Below are positions 42,708-51,628 of a DNA stretch of 64,000 bases, piece after piece (the first letter of the stretch is position 1; each line of letters begins with the position of its first letter). The DNA lies in the NCBI GenBank assembly GCA_015065975.1, contig SVPG01000010.1:1-64000 (forward strand), given 5' to 3'. The position numbers and the translations under genes were made by a program. This DNA comes from Oscillospiraceae bacterium (GTDB lineage Bacteria; Bacillota; Clostridia; Oscillospirales; Acutalibacteraceae). The notes beneath the pieces were generated by a model. That model worked only from the letters and a program-made list of their open reading frames with translations. It ran no database searches and was not told the DNA's origin.

Positions 42708-42744
42708 AAAAAGGTTCGTATCCTTTTGGGATACGAACCTTTTT
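42708..42744. terminator. bidirectional terminator between serpin and mntP
   Basis: The arms AAAAAGGTTCGTATCC (42708-42723) and its complement (42729-42744) are perfect with a 5-base loop. The genes converge here. Confidence 0.92.
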
Positions 42745-42745
42745 A

Positions 42746-43315
42746 TTAAAGTATTCCGAAATGTTCGAGCAGTATTTTGACGCCGAGCAGGATAAGAATA
42801 AGTCCGCCCGCGAACTCGGCCTTTGATTTGTATTTGATTCCGAATACGTTGCCGACCTTGAGTCCGATGCCCGAGAGGATAAATGTGATCGCGCCGATGA
42901 GGGCTACCGAAAGCCAGATGTTGACGTCAAGTGCGGCGAAGGTTATGCCGACTGCGAGGGCGTCGATGCTTGTGGCGATCGCCATGACGAGCATCGTTGT
43001 GAAGGCAAAGGAGGAGTTGGAATTCTTTTCGTCGCAACCGTCCTTTGAAAGAGATTCCTTTATCATGTTGGCGCCGATAAGACTGAGAAGGATAAAGGCT
43101 ATCCACGACGAAAAGCTGCTTATGAAGCTTTGAAACTGCATACCGAGAAAATAACCGATAATCGGCATGAGTGCCTGGAATCCTCCGAACCATATGCCGA
43201 CGGTGAAAGCCTTTTTGAGATCGATCTTCTGTACGGCAAGTCCTTTGCAGACCGAAACGGCAAAAGCGTCCATGGACAGTGCGAGTGCGAGCAGGAAAAG
43301 CTCGGTAAAGCTCAT
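42746..43315 (-). CDS. mntP: manganese efflux pump MntP
   Basis: The protein has 189 residues and six membrane spans, the usual size. The two repeat halves each carry the family motif: [15 protein letters not shown] and [16 protein letters not shown], whose Asp residues bind the metal, and GARMI-like GANMIKES follows. It exports Mn2+ from the cytoplasm. I looked for a manganese (yybP-ykoY) riboswitch in the 140 bases upstream and do not see one. Transcribed alone. Confidence 0.93.
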   Translation of the reverse strand: MSFTELFLLALALSMDAFAVSVCKGLAVQKIDLKKAFTVGIWFGGFQALMPIIGYFLGMQFQSFISSFSSWIAFILLSLIGANMIKESLSKDGCDEKNSNSSFAFTTMLVMAIATSIDALAVGITFAALDVNIWLSVALIGAITFILSGIGLKVGNVFGIKYKSKAEFAGGLILILLGVKILLEHFGIL

Positions 43316-43390
43316 AATACAGACTTCCTTTCGCGAAATGTAAAAATACTCTATCAGAATAAACGGTGTTTGTCAAGGAGAGAAATGCGA

Positions 43391-43418
43391 TTGACTTTTT
43401 GACGTTTATATATATAAT
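43391..43418 (+). promoter_or_regulatory. promoter of the DUF5662 gene
   Basis: TTGACT (43391-43396) and TATAAT (43413-43418) are 16 bases apart, 40 bases before the start codon. Confidence 0.7.
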
Positions 43419-43457
43419 AGTATAAACAAGTCTAAATGTCCGGAAAGGAATGTGCAG

Positions 43458-43997
43458 ATGGGACACGCCTTCAAACACTTTATGACCATAACCCGTCACA
43501 GACACGAGGTAATACGCAACTGCGCGAAAGCGGGAATATTCTGGCAGGGACTCGGGCACGATCTGTCGAAATACAGCCCGACCGAATTTTGTGCCGGTGC
43601 AAAATATTATATCGGAACAAAAAGCCCGAACGAGTGTGAGCGCTCCGATATCGGATACTCCGCGGCCTGGATGCACCACAAGGGAAGGAACAAGCACCAT
43701 TTTGAGTACTGGAGCGATTACGACCCGAAGACGAGGATAATGACTCCCGTCAGAATGCCCGTCAGATATGTTGCCGAGATGTTCTGCGACCGTGTTGCGG
43801 CGAGCAAGATATATAACGGAGCAAATTACAAGGACAGGGATTCACTCGACTATTTTCTCAGAGGCAAGCCGACGAGAACCATTCATCCCGAGACCTCCGA
43901 TCTGCTCGAGAGTCTGCTCGTGATGCTCGATGAAGAGGGCGAGGAGAAGACCTTCGCGTATCTGAGAGAGCTTGTTAAAAAGGATAAGAAGAAATAA
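43458..43997 (+). CDS. DUF5662 protein
   Basis: The protein has 179 residues. The blocks HAFKHFMTITRHRHEVI, LGHDLSKYSPTEF and AWMHHKGRNKHHFEYW identify the DUF5662 family. The spaced His and Asp residues recall HD-type metal hydrolases, but no activity is known to me. ATG 43458 follows CGGAAAGGAATG. The promoter at 43391 and the terminator at 44002 make it a single-gene unit. Confidence 0.85.
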   Translation: MGHAFKHFMTITRHRHEVIRNCAKAGIFWQGLGHDLSKYSPTEFCAGAKYYIGTKSPNECERSDIGYSAAWMHHKGRNKHHFEYWSDYDPKTRIMTPVRMPVRYVAEMFCDRVAASKIYNGANYKDRDSLDYFLRGKPTRTIHPETSDLLESLLVMLDEEGEEKTFAYLRELVKKDKKK

Positions 43998-44001
43998 AAG
44001 A

Positions 44002-44033
44002 TGCCCGATCGGTCGTGAAAGACTGATCGGGCA
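44002..44033. terminator. terminator between DUF5662 and degV
   Basis: The arms TGCCCGATCGGTC (44002-44014) and GACTGATCGGGCA (44021-44033) pair with one G-T pair and a 6-base loop, followed by GAATTTTA. Confidence 0.75.
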
Positions 44034-44038
44034 GAATT

Positions 44039-44926
44039 TTACTGATTTGCGCGGCGGTCCTTGCCGACGATGAATACAGCGATGACCTTGGGTCCGATGT
44101 TGATGGAAACGGCAGCGCCGATCTTGTGACAGCCTCTGCACTTGATACCGAGCTCCTTGGTGAGAGCTTTCTCGAGCTGCTTTGTCTCGGGAAGCTCATA
44201 ACCGCTGACGAGATAGAAGTAGGGCTCGTCCATGTTGATGTTGTCCTTGACAGCCTTTACAAGACGGGGAACAACAGCCTTGTCGCCGCGAACCTTGTCA
44301 ACGCTTGCGGAAACGCCGTGGATCATGCTCATGATGGGCTTGATGCCGAGCATTGTGCCGACGAATGCGGAAGCGGCGCTTACACGACCGGAGTTCTTTG
44401 CGTACTTGAGGTCATGGACGGAAAGGTAAACCTCGGAGCTGTTGATGATGAAATCCATACGTTCGAGGATCTCGTCAACAGAACCGCCCTTGTCGCGGAC
44501 CTTTATGCCTTCGATAACGGGAAGGGCGTATGCGAGAGAGAAGGTGTGGGAGTCGACAGGCTCGATGCGGAACTTGCCCTCGGCCTCGGGGTGCTCCTCA
44601 AAGAAGAACTTCTTTGCGAGGTTTGCTGTATTGAACATACCGGAGTTTGCGGAGTTGTTGCAGACATGAATAACAGCCTCGCAGCCGTCGTTGTATGCCT
44701 TCAGATATGCATCGCTTGTCTCCGAGAGGGGAATGTGAGATGTTGTCGGGATATTCTTTGCCGCCTCCAGCATTGTATAGAATTCATCTTTTGTGAAGTC
44801 GACACCGTCTCTGTACTGCTTTTCGTCGATAAAGACGGGAATGGAGAAAAGCTCAACGCCGAGCTTTTTTGCGTCCTCAAAGGAAAGGTCGGACGAAGTG
44901 TCTGCCAGGATTCTTATCTTTTCCAT
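44039..44926 (-). CDS. DegV-family fatty acid-binding protein
   Basis: The protein has 295 residues. The DegV marks are IRILADTSSDLS at the start, IPTTSHIP, HVCNNSANSGMFNTA and LKYAKNSGRVSAASAFVG; the C-terminus ends in GPKVIAVFIVG. These proteins (FakB type) bind fatty acids for phosphorylation by FakA before membrane lipid synthesis. No kinase gene is adjacent. ATG 44926 gives the family start; AAAGGATGAG lies upstream. Confidence 0.92.
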   Translation of the reverse strand: MEKIRILADTSSDLSFEDAKKLGVELFSIPVFIDEKQYRDGVDFTKDEFYTMLEAAKNIPTTSHIPLSETSDAYLKAYNDGCEAVIHVCNNSANSGMFNTANLAKKFFFEEHPEAEGKFRIEPVDSHTFSLAYALPVIEGIKVRDKGGSVDEILERMDFIINSSEVYLSVHDLKYAKNSGRVSAASAFVGTMLGIKPIMSMIHGVSASVDKVRGDKAVVPRLVKAVKDNINMDEPYFYLVSGYELPETKQLEKALTKELGIKCRGCHKIGAAVSINIGPKVIAVFIVGKDRRANQ

Positions 44927-45212
44927 TGGGTTTCTCATCCTTTCGTAGGTTTGCCGGTTGTTTTTGATGATCCGTTTTTGCGGATTTACTGACATTATAA
45001 CATAGATATGCATTTTTGAAAAGAATTTTTTGTTTTTGGCAGAAAAACAATGTATTTTGCTATACCTATTATATATAGGGGGTATATGAAGTGGAACGGC
45101 GTATACGGACCGTATATGAGGGCAAAAACGGTATGGTCAAATTGCACAGTTTTTTAGAAAAAGTTCGTCAAAAGTTTTAAATGAATAAAACCGAAAAAAT
45201 CGAGGATTTTTC
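44927..45212. other. intergenic region with two palindromes
   Basis: No gene is supported. The left part holds the minus-strand promoter of degV (a TATAAT box near 44996-45001). At 45062-45086 TATACC and GGTATA flank an AT-rich centre with a GGGGG run. At 45102-45116 TATACGG-A-CCGTATA is a perfect 7-1-7 palindrome. Both look like protein-binding sites but belong to no visible gene. A 23-codon frame (45086-45157) between them has a weak site and is not called. Confidence 0.45.
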
Positions 45213-45240
45213 TTGCAATAATCCCTGTATATGATATAAT
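45213..45240 (+). promoter_or_regulatory. promoter of the S10 ribosomal protein operon
   Basis: TTGCAA (45213-45218), 16 bases, TATAAT (45235-45240). The transcription start would be near 45247, leaving about 285 bases of leader before rpsJ. Confidence 0.8.
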
Positions 45241-45246
45241 AACAAG

Positions 45247-45532
45247 GCGCGAATGAGCGCGACTGCACATAAGATATGCGATGAAACCGAAGGTTGCGAC
45301 CCGAAAGGTCGGTTTTTCGGTGGAGTATGTCCGATCATGAACCGGGCGAATTGAGTGTGCGCGATAGAAGTCTTAAGTATGGGTTGCAAAGGCCTTCTTA
45401 TGCGCAAACGCTTGTTTTCACCACCCCGGATGGCGTTTTAGCCGCCGGTTTTTTAATGACCGGGCGCGAAACACGCGGCAGGGTGTGAGGTGACAGGCGA
45501 CCGCCTGACCAAAAATTAAGGAGGCGTTTACA
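45247..45532 (+). promoter_or_regulatory. structured leader of the S10 operon
   Basis: The leader is GC-richer than the flanking spacer and contains several hairpins. AAACCGA (45284-45290) can pair with TCGGTTT (45309-45315), which is followed by T residues, or CGACC (45297-45301) can pair with GGTCG (45307-45311); the two share bases and exclude each other. A second terminator-like hairpin lies at 45426-45454. CAGGC/GCCTG (45495-45508) forms a small stem just before the rpsJ ribosome binding site AAGGAGG. This fits transcription attenuation, perhaps by a ribosomal protein such as L4, as in the E. coli S10 leader; it is inference. Confidence 0.5.
45426..45454 (+). terminator. terminator-like hairpin inside the S10 leader
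   Basis: CCGG-AT-GGC, loop GTTTTA, GCC-G-CCGG is followed directly by six T (45449-45454). It has the form of an intrinsic terminator with a small internal loop, about 80 bases before rpsJ, so it would act as an attenuator. Confidence 0.5.
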
Positions 45533-45844
45533 GTGGCAGTCAAGGAGAAAATCAGAATCAGAATCAAGGGTTACGACCATGCTCTGGTCGACCAGTCGGC
45601 GAAGAGAATCGTCGAGACAGCGAAGCGCACAGGCGCTCAGGTTTCCGGACCTGTTCCCCTTCCCACAGAGAAGGAGATCGTTACAATCCTCAGAGCTGTG
45701 CATAAGTACAAGGACAGCCGTGAGCAGTTCGAGTACAGAACGCACAAAAGACTTATTGACATCCTGAGACCGTCCAACAAAACAGTTGAGGCACTCACCG
45801 GATTAGAGCTCCCCGCAGGCATCGAGATCGAGATTAAGCTTTAA
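45533..45844 (+). CDS. rpsJ: 30S ribosomal protein S10
   Basis: The protein has 103 residues, the usual size. [20 protein letters not shown] and [12 protein letters not shown] are the known S10 marks. It belongs to the head of the small subunit and also acts in NusB-dependent antitermination. GTG start after TTAAGGAGG. First gene of the S10-spc-alpha cluster. A 112-base gap with a possible stem (GTTGGAGC with GCTTCAAC) separates it from rplC. Confidence 0.98.
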   Translation: MAVKEKIRIRIKGYDHALVDQSAKRIVETAKRTGAQVSGPVPLPTEKEIVTILRAVHKYKDSREQFEYRTHKRLIDILRPSNKTVEALTGLELPAGIEIEIKL

Positions 45845-45956
45845 TAGGTATCGCAAGATAGCCGAAAGAGAACTGATCTTACCCCGATAAGCGCGGACGA
45901 GGTCATGTTGGAGCATAAGCTTCAACCAATAACCTAAACAGGAGGAAAAGACAAAC

Positions 45957-46634
45957 ATGAAAAAAGGCATCATCGGCAAAAAGCTTGGCATGACTCAGGT
46001 TTTTGACGAGCGCGGCAATGCGATCGCTGTTACCGTTATCGAGGCCGGCCCCTGCGTAGTTATGCAGAAGAAGGTCGTCGAGAGCGATGGCTACGATGCA
46101 GTGCAGCTTGGCTTCGGCGACATCAAGCTGAAGTACAAGAAGGGCTCCCGCAGCGCAAAGTTCGACAAGCTCCCTGCCAACATCACAAAGCCCCTTCAGG
46201 GTCACTTCGCAAAGTACGATCTGGCTCCGAAGAAGTACCTCAGAGAGTTCCGTCTCGATGATATCAGCTCCGTTAACGTAGGCGATATCATTTCCGCAGA
46301 CGCTTTCGCAGAGGGCGAGAAGGTCGACGTAGTCGGCACCAGCAAGGGTAAAGGCTGGGCAGGCGTTATCAAGCGCTGGAACTTCGCAAGACTTAAGGAG
46401 ACCCACGGTACAGGTCCTGTTCACCGTCACGGCGGCTCCATCGGTAACTGCTCCGATCCTTCAAGGGTCTTCAAGGGCAAGAAGATGGCAGGTCACCTCG
46501 GCAACGAGCGTGTAACAGTTCAGAACCTCACAGTTGTCAAGATCGATGTTGAGAATAATCTTATCGCTATCAAGGGCGCCGTTCCCGGTCCCAAGGGCGG
46601 AGTAGTCCTCATCAGCGACAGTGTAAAGGCGTAA
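45957..46634 (+). CDS. rplC: 50S ribosomal protein L3
   Basis: The protein has 225 residues; L3 is usually 205-215, so it is slightly long. It is an early-assembly protein near the peptidyl transferase centre. IGKKLGMTQVFDERG at the start and GTGPVHRHGGSIG, GKKMAGHLGNERVT are diagnostic. AGGAGGAAAAG precedes ATG. Confidence 0.98.
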   Translation: MKKGIIGKKLGMTQVFDERGNAIAVTVIEAGPCVVMQKKVVESDGYDAVQLGFGDIKLKYKKGSRSAKFDKLPANITKPLQGHFAKYDLAPKKYLREFRLDDISSVNVGDIISADAFAEGEKVDVVGTSKGKGWAGVIKRWNFARLKETHGTGPVHRHGGSIGNCSDPSRVFKGKKMAGHLGNERVTVQNLTVVKIDVENNLIAIKGAVPGPKGGVVLISDSVKA

Positions 46635-46647
46635 AGGAGGAATTACA

Positions 46648-47268
46648 ATGAAATTTGCAGTAGTTGACAAGACTAACAAGCAGGTCAATGAAATAGAGCT
46701 CTCCGACGCCATTTTCGGTATTGAGCCGAACGAGTCCGCACTTCATGCGGTCGTCGTAAACTATCTCGCAAATCAGCGTCAGGGCACACAGTCCACACTC
46801 ACCCGCGGCGAGGTTCGCGGAGGCGGCAAGAAGCCGTGGAGACAGAAGGGCACAGGCCGTGCTCGTCAGGGTTCCACCCGTTCACCGCAGTGGTATCACG
46901 GCGGCGTTGCACTCGGTCCCAAGCCGAGAAGCTACCGCTACGTACTCAACAAGAAGCTTCGCAGACTCGCTATGAAGTCGGCATTCTCCGCTAAGGTCAT
47001 CGACAACGATCTCATCGTTCTCAACACCTTCGCAATGAATGAGTACAAGACCAGCGAGGTTGCAGCAGTTCTCAAGGCACTCGGTGCTGACAAGAAGGCT
47101 CTCATCGTCCTTCCCGAGAACGACAGCTTCGTAGTTCGCAGTGCAAGAAATATTCCGGGCGTCAAGACCGCTCAGATCAATACGCTTAACGTATACGACA
47201 TCCTCAATGCTAACAAGCTTATCATCATCGAGGATGCAGTAGCTAAGCTCGAGGAGGTATATGCGTAA
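46648..47268 (+). CDS. rplD: 50S ribosomal protein L4
   Basis: The protein has 206 residues. TRGEVRGGGKKPWRQKGTGR followed by ARQGSTRSPQWYHGG is the extended loop that lines the exit tunnel. L4 is the feedback regulator of the S10 operon in E. coli, so it is a candidate for the leader upstream of rpsJ here. Its stop codon overlaps the rplW start (TAATG). Confidence 0.98.
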   Translation: MKFAVVDKTNKQVNEIELSDAIFGIEPNESALHAVVVNYLANQRQGTQSTLTRGEVRGGGKKPWRQKGTGRARQGSTRSPQWYHGGVALGPKPRSYRYVLNKKLRRLAMKSAFSAKVIDNDLIVLNTFAMNEYKTSEVAAVLKALGADKKALIVLPENDSFVVRSARNIPGVKTAQINTLNVYDILNANKLIIIEDAVAKLEEVYA

Positions 47269-47561
47269 TGGATGCACGTGAGATCATCATTCGTCCGGTC
47301 ATCACCGAGAGATCCATGAACGGAATCTCTGAGAACAAATACACCTTCTGCGTAGATAAGAGGGCAAACAAGATCGAGATCGCAAAGGCAGTCGAGGAAT
47401 GCTTCCCCGGCACCAAGGTCGTCAAGGTCAACACCATGAACGTCCGCGGTCGTCATCGCAGACAGGGTGCAAACGAAGGTTACACCCCCGATTGGAAAAA
47501 GGCTATTGTTACCCTTGATCCCAACGGCAAGACCATCGAGTTCTTCGATAACATGATGTAA
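47268..47561 (+). CDS. rplW: 50S ribosomal protein L23
   Basis: The protein has 97 residues. IIRPVITERSMN and YTFCVDKRANKIEIAKAVEE are characteristic; the basic loop RGRHRRQGANEGYTPDW binds 23S rRNA. L23 sits at the tunnel exit and docks trigger factor and SRP. It overlaps rplD by one base; a 114-base gap with a GCGTTTAAAAACGC stem follows. Confidence 0.98.
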   Translation: MDAREIIIRPVITERSMNGISENKYTFCVDKRANKIEIAKAVEECFPGTKVVKVNTMNVRGRHRRQGANEGYTPDWKKAIVTLDPNGKTIEFFDNMM

Positions 47562-47675
47562 TCGGCCGACAGGCAGATCATATACTTAAATCTACGGCGC
47601 GTTTAAAAACGCGAAGGCGACGTATCGGAGCATTGGACGGCTCCGGCTAAGCCAATCACGAGGAGAGTGAAGAAA

Positions 47676-48509
47676 TTGTCCATTAAGTTCTACAATCCTA
47701 CGACTAACGGACGCCGTAATATGTCGGTTACCGACTATTCACAGCTTTCCAAGGTCGAACCGGAAAGAAGCCTGCTCGAGCCGATGAAGAAAAAGTCCGG
47801 CCGTAACAGCTACGGCAGGATCACAGTCCGTCATCGTGGCGGCGGCGAGCGCAGAAAGTACAGAATTATAGATTTCAAGAGACAGAAGACCGATATGCCG
47901 GCACAGGTTCTTACCATCGAGTATGACCCCAACCGTTCGGCATTCATCGCCCTCATCCAGTATGAGGACGGCAAGAAGAGCTACATCGTTGCTCCTCACG
48001 GTCTCAAGGTCGGCGACACCGTTATGGCAGGCGCCGGCGCAGATATCAAGGCCGGTAACGCACTTCCCCTTGCAGATATCCCCACCGGTTCTTTTATCCA
48101 CAACGTTGAGCTTTATCCCGGCCGCGGCGCTCAGCTCGCAAGAGCAGCAGGCACCCAGGCACAGCTCATGGCTAAGGAAGGCAAGTATGCTCTTCTGAGA
48201 CTTCCCTCAGGCGAGCTTCGCAACGTTCCCGCACAGTGCATGGCTACTATCGGCCAGGTTTCCAACATCGACTATGCTAACGTCAAGATCGGTAAGGCCG
48301 GTCGTAAGCGTCACATGGGCTGGAGACCGACAGTTCGCGGTTCTGTCATGAACCCCTGCGATCACCCGCACGGCGGTGGTGAGGGCAAGAGCCCCATCGG
48401 TCGTCCGGGACCTGTTACCCCGTGGGGTAAGCCGGCTCTCGGTTACAAGACCAGAAAGAACAACAAGGCTTCCGATAAGCTTATCGTAAGACGCCGTAAC
48501 GGCAAGTAA
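47676..48509 (+). CDS. rplB: 50S ribosomal protein L2
   Basis: The protein has 277 residues when started at TTG 47676, exactly the normal length ([16 protein letters not shown]). GTG 47667 is in frame but only one base from AGGAG, so I reject it. [16 protein letters not shown] and [19 protein letters not shown] are diagnostic; the latter includes the conserved His near the peptidyl transferase site. Confidence 0.97.
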   Translation: MSIKFYNPTTNGRRNMSVTDYSQLSKVEPERSLLEPMKKKSGRNSYGRITVRHRGGGERRKYRIIDFKRQKTDMPAQVLTIEYDPNRSAFIALIQYEDGKKSYIVAPHGLKVGDTVMAGAGADIKAGNALPLADIPTGSFIHNVELYPGRGAQLARAAGTQAQLMAKEGKYALLRLPSGELRNVPAQCMATIGQVSNIDYANVKIGKAGRKRHMGWRPTVRGSVMNPCDHPHGGGEGKSPIGRPGPVTPWGKPALGYKTRKNNKASDKLIVRRRNGK

Positions 48510-48537
48510 ACCGGTGAAAGGAGAAGGTTTTTAAACT

Positions 48538-48810
48538 ATGGGTAGAAGCGTAAAAAAAGGACCTTTTGTCCAGCCGGTGCTGCTCAAGAGAGTTCAGGAG
48601 ATGAACGAGACAGGCAAGAAGCAGATTCTTAAGACCTGGAGCCGTTCTTCCACAATATTCCCCGAATTTGTCGGACACACCTTTGCCGTTCATGACGGCA
48701 GGAAGCACGTTCCCGTATTCGTAACCGAAGACATGGTCGGTCATAAGCTGGGCGAGTTTGCCCCGACCCGTACCTATCGCGGTCATGCGGGTTCCAAATC
48801 ATCTAAATAA
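48538..48810 (+). CDS. rpsS: 30S ribosomal protein S19
   Basis: The protein has 90 residues. [19 protein letters not shown] and [20 protein letters not shown], then [16 protein letters not shown] are diagnostic. S19 sits in the head of the small subunit with S13. GAAAGGAG precedes the start. Confidence 0.98.
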   Translation: MGRSVKKGPFVQPVLLKRVQEMNETGKKQILKTWSRSSTIFPEFVGHTFAVHDGRKHVPVFVTEDMVGHKLGEFAPTRTYRGHAGSKSSK

Positions 48811-48832
48811 GCAGCGAAAGGAGTTAACTTCA

Positions 48833-49174
48833 ATGGAAGCAAGAGCAGAGCTTAGATACGCTCGAATCTCGCCGAGAAAGGTAAAGATTGTCCTTGACCT
48901 TATCCGTAACAAGTCCGTCAAGGAAGCTGAGGCAATCCTGAAGCATACACCCAAGGCTGCTTGCGAGTATCTTCAGAAGCTCCTCAACTCGGCCGTCGCT
49001 AACGGCGTAAACGACCCGGCAAAGAGCATGGATAAGGAAGATATGTATGTCGCGCAGTGCTATGTCTGCCAGGGACCGACTCTTAAGAGAATCAGACCCC
49101 GCGCACAGGGCAGAGCATTCCGCATCGATAAGAAGACTTCGCATATCACCCTGGTGCTCAGGGACTCGGAATAA
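48833..49174 (+). CDS. rplV: 50S ribosomal protein L22
   Basis: The protein has 113 residues from ATG 48833 (GAAAGGAGTT upstream). ARISPRKVKIVLDLIRNKSV and PRAQGRAFRIDKKTSHI, which includes the beta hairpin reaching the exit tunnel, are diagnostic. The frame is open before this ATG but runs through rpsS. Confidence 0.98.
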   Translation: MEARAELRYARISPRKVKIVLDLIRNKSVKEAEAILKHTPKAACEYLQKLLNSAVANGVNDPAKSMDKEDMYVAQCYVCQGPTLKRIRPRAQGRAFRIDKKTSHITLVLRDSE

Positions 49175-49192
49175 GCGAGGAGGAGGAAAAGT

Positions 49193-49996
49193 ATGGGTCA
49201 GAAAATCAATCCGCACGGTCTGCGCGTCGGCGTAATCAAGGACTGGGATTCCCGCTGGTTCGCTAATAAGAGCGATTTTGGCGATACACTCGTCGAGGAT
49301 TACAATCTGCGCAAGACCCTCAAAAAGCAGTTCTACGCAGCAGGCATCCCCAAGATCGAGATCGAGCGTGATGCTTCAAGAGTTCGCGTAAACATTCACT
49401 GTGCAAAGCCCGGTATCATCATCGGTAAGGGCGGCGCAGAGATCGAGAAGCTGAGACTTTCCTGTGAGAAGGTTCTCAACAAGCCGGTATCCATCAACAT
49501 CGTTGAGGTCCGCAGCCCCGATGCAAACGCACAGCTCGTTGCTGAGAGCATCGCTTCCCAGCTTGAGAAGCGTACCAGCTTCCGCCGTGCTATGAAGATG
49601 AGCATCGGCCGCGCTATGAAGCTCGGCGTCAAGGGTATCAAGACCATGGTATCCGGCCGTCTCGGCGGTGCTGAAATCGCACGTTCCGAGATGTATCACG
49701 AGGGTACAATTCCCCTCCAGACCATCAGAGCAGACATTGACTACGGTTTCGCTGAGGCTAACACCACATACGGCAAGATCGGCGTCAAGGTATGGATCTA
49801 TAAAGGCGAAGTCCTCGCAGGTGAGAAGACCGAGAGAGGCGAAGTAGCCAGAAGAAAACCGCGCAACGATCGTGACGGCGACAGACGTCCTCGCAGAGAT
49901 GGCGACAGACGTCCCCGCAACAACGATGACAGACGTCCCCGCACCGGAGCAAACGGCGCAGCACGTCCCCAGCGCAGAGAAGGAGGAAATCAGTAA
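49193..49996 (+). CDS. rpsC: 30S ribosomal protein S3 with basic repeat tail
   Basis: The protein has 267 residues; most S3 proteins of Firmicutes have about 215-225. [15 protein letters not shown], the KH motif [15 protein letters not shown] and [20 protein letters not shown] are diagnostic. After the normal end, about 45 residues of Arg, Asp, Asn and Gly follow, with repeats of the form DRRPR. This tail is likely disordered and RNA-binding; it overlaps the rplP start by one base. Confidence 0.97.
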   Translation: MGQKINPHGLRVGVIKDWDSRWFANKSDFGDTLVEDYNLRKTLKKQFYAAGIPKIEIERDASRVRVNIHCAKPGIIIGKGGAEIEKLRLSCEKVLNKPVSINIVEVRSPDANAQLVAESIASQLEKRTSFRRAMKMSIGRAMKLGVKGIKTMVSGRLGGAEIARSEMYHEGTIPLQTIRADIDYGFAEANTTYGKIGVKVWIYKGEVLAGEKTERGEVARRKPRNDRDGDRRPRRDGDRRPRNNDDRRPRTGANGAARPQRREGGNQ

Positions 49997-50424
49997 TGCT
50001 GCTTCCAAAGCGCGTAAAGTACCGCAGAGTCCACAGAGGACGCCTTAAGGGTAAGGCAAACAGCGGCAACTTCGTATCACACGGTGAGTTCGGCCTTATG
50101 GCTACCGAGCCTGCATGGATTACCTCCAATCAGATCGAGGCAGCCCGTATCGCTATGACACGTTACATCAAGCGTGGCGGTCAGGTTTGGATTAAGATCT
50201 TCCCCGACAAGCCCATCACCGAGAAGCCTGCTGAAACCCGAATGGGTTCCGGTAAAGGTTCACCCGAGTACTGGGTAGCAGTCGTTAAGCCCGGCAGGGT
50301 TATGTTCGAGATCGCAGGCGTTCCCGAGGAAACTGCGAAAGAGGCAATGAGACTCGCTGCGATGAAGCTGCCGATCAAGTGCAAGTTCGTCGTGCGTCAG
50401 AATGAGACAGGTGGTGAGCAGTAA
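49996..50424 (+). CDS. rplP: 50S ribosomal protein L16
   Basis: The protein has 142 residues. [19 protein letters not shown] and [19 protein letters not shown] with [14 protein letters not shown] are diagnostic. L16 helps to place tRNA in the A site. One-base overlaps on both sides (rpsC stop, rpmC start) couple translation. Confidence 0.98.
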   Translation: MLLPKRVKYRRVHRGRLKGKANSGNFVSHGEFGLMATEPAWITSNQIEAARIAMTRYIKRGGQVWIKIFPDKPITEKPAETRMGSGKGSPEYWVAVVKPGRVMFEIAGVPEETAKEAMRLAAMKLPIKCKFVVRQNETGGEQ

Positions 50425-50609
50425 TGAAGGCATCAGAACTCAGAGAGATGACAACAGACCAGCTCAATAAGGAGCTTGCAACCCTGAAGGAAGAGCTTTT
50501 CAACCTGCGTTTTCAGCACGCTATCAATCAGCTCGACAACCCGATGCGGATCAAGGCCGTTAAAAAGGATATAGCACGCATACTCACCGTTATGGGCGAG
50601 AATGAATAA
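50424..50609 (+). CDS. rpmC: 50S ribosomal protein L29
   Basis: The protein has 61 residues. [20 protein letters not shown] and [16 protein letters not shown] are typical of this two-helix protein near the tunnel exit. Starts on the rplP stop codon. Confidence 0.97.
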   Translation: MKASELREMTTDQLNKELATLKEELFNLRFQHAINQLDNPMRIKAVKKDIARILTVMGENE

Positions 50610-50630
50610 TGACGAAGGAGGACAAGATCC

Positions 50631-50888
50631 GTGAGCGACAGAAATCTGAGAAAAACCAGAACCGGCAGAATTGCCAGTGATAAAATGGATAAGACGGTTG
50701 TCGTGGCGATCGAAGACTCGATTCGTCATCCGCTTTACAAGAAGATTGTTAAGAGAACCGTCAAGTTCAAGGCACATGATGAGAACAACGAGTGCCGTGT
50801 TGGCGACTATGTTCGCATAATGGAGACCAGACCCATCTCTAAGGATAAGAGATGGCGCGTTGTCGAGATTATCGAGAAGGCGAAGTAG
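50631..50888 (+). CDS. rpsQ: 30S ribosomal protein S17
   Basis: The protein has 85 residues. [20 protein letters not shown] and [20 protein letters not shown] are diagnostic. GTG start after GAAGGAGGAC. Confidence 0.98.
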   Translation: MSDRNLRKTRTGRIASDKMDKTVVVAIEDSIRHPLYKKIVKRTVKFKAHDENNECRVGDYVRIMETRPISKDKRWRVVEIIEKAK

Positions 50889-50909
50889 TAACGTAAGGAG
50901 GAATCCACA

Positions 50910-51278
50910 GTGGTACAACAGCAGACTATGCTGAAGGTCGCCGACAACACTGGCGCGAAAGAGCTTATGTGCATTCGCGTTCTTGGCGGCACCGGCAGAA
51001 AGTATGGCAATATCGGCGACGTAATTGTCTGTTCGGTCAAAAAGGCTGCACCGGGCGGAGTCGTCAAAAAGGGCGATGTTGTTAAGGCAGTTATCGTCCG
51101 CAGCGCAAGCGGCGTTCGCCGCAAGGATGGCACCTATATCCGCTTCGATGAGAACGCGGCTGTCATCATCAAAGAAGACAAGAATCCCAGAGGAACCCGT
51201 ATCTTCGGGCCGGTCGCAAGAGAGCTTCGCGACAAGGAATACCTCAAGATTCTGAGCCTCGCTCCCGAAGTTCTTTAA
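50910..51278 (+). CDS. rplN: 50S ribosomal protein L14
   Basis: The protein has 122 residues. [20 protein letters not shown] and [20 protein letters not shown] are diagnostic. GTG start after TAAGGAGG. Confidence 0.98.
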   Translation: MVQQQTMLKVADNTGAKELMCIRVLGGTGRKYGNIGDVIVCSVKKAAPGGVVKKGDVVKAVIVRSASGVRRKDGTYIRFDENAAVIIKEDKNPRGTRIFGPVARELRDKEYLKILSLAPEVL

Positions 51279-51294
51279 TGGAGGTGCGAAGATA

Positions 51295-51615
51295 ATGAAT
51301 AATAAACTTCATGTTAAGACTGACGATACCGTTATCATCGTCAGCGGCCGTGATAAGGGAAGCGTCGGTAAGGTGCTTTCCGTCAGCCCGACCGAGGGTA
51401 AGGTTATCGTCGAGGGCTGCAATAAGGTCAAGAAGCACGTAAAACCCCGCAAGCAGGGTGAGCGCGGCGGCATCATCGAGGCCGAAGCAGCTATGTATGC
51501 TTGCAAAGTTCAGCTCTATTGCCCCAAGTGCAAGAAGGGCGTAAGAATCAAGCACGGCACAGACAAGAACGGCAGCAAGACCCGTCTCTGTGCAAAGTGC
51601 GGCAAAGAGCTGTAA
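51295..51615 (+). CDS. rplX: 50S ribosomal protein L24
   Basis: The protein has 106 residues: a KOW domain (VIIVSGRDKGSVGKVL) and a C-terminal zinc-ribbon-like part (YCPKCKKGVRI...CAKCG) seen in L24 of many Firmicutes. It starts assembly of the large subunit. Confidence 0.97.
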   Translation: MNNKLHVKTDDTVIIVSGRDKGSVGKVLSVSPTEGKVIVEGCNKVKKHVKPRKQGERGGIIEAEAAMYACKVQLYCPKCKKGVRIKHGTDKNGSKTRLCAKCGKEL

Positions 51616-51628
51616 GGGAGGGTGAAGA

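Noticed and set aside
42600-43460. Manganese riboswitch near mntP
   Set aside because: I read the 140 bases upstream of mntP and do not find the yybP-ykoY core; the hairpin at 42708-42744 is a terminator downstream of it.
45086-45157. 23-codon frame in the degV-rpsJ spacer
   Set aside because: It overlaps both palindromes, has only a G-run in place of a proper site, and shows no likeness to a known peptide.
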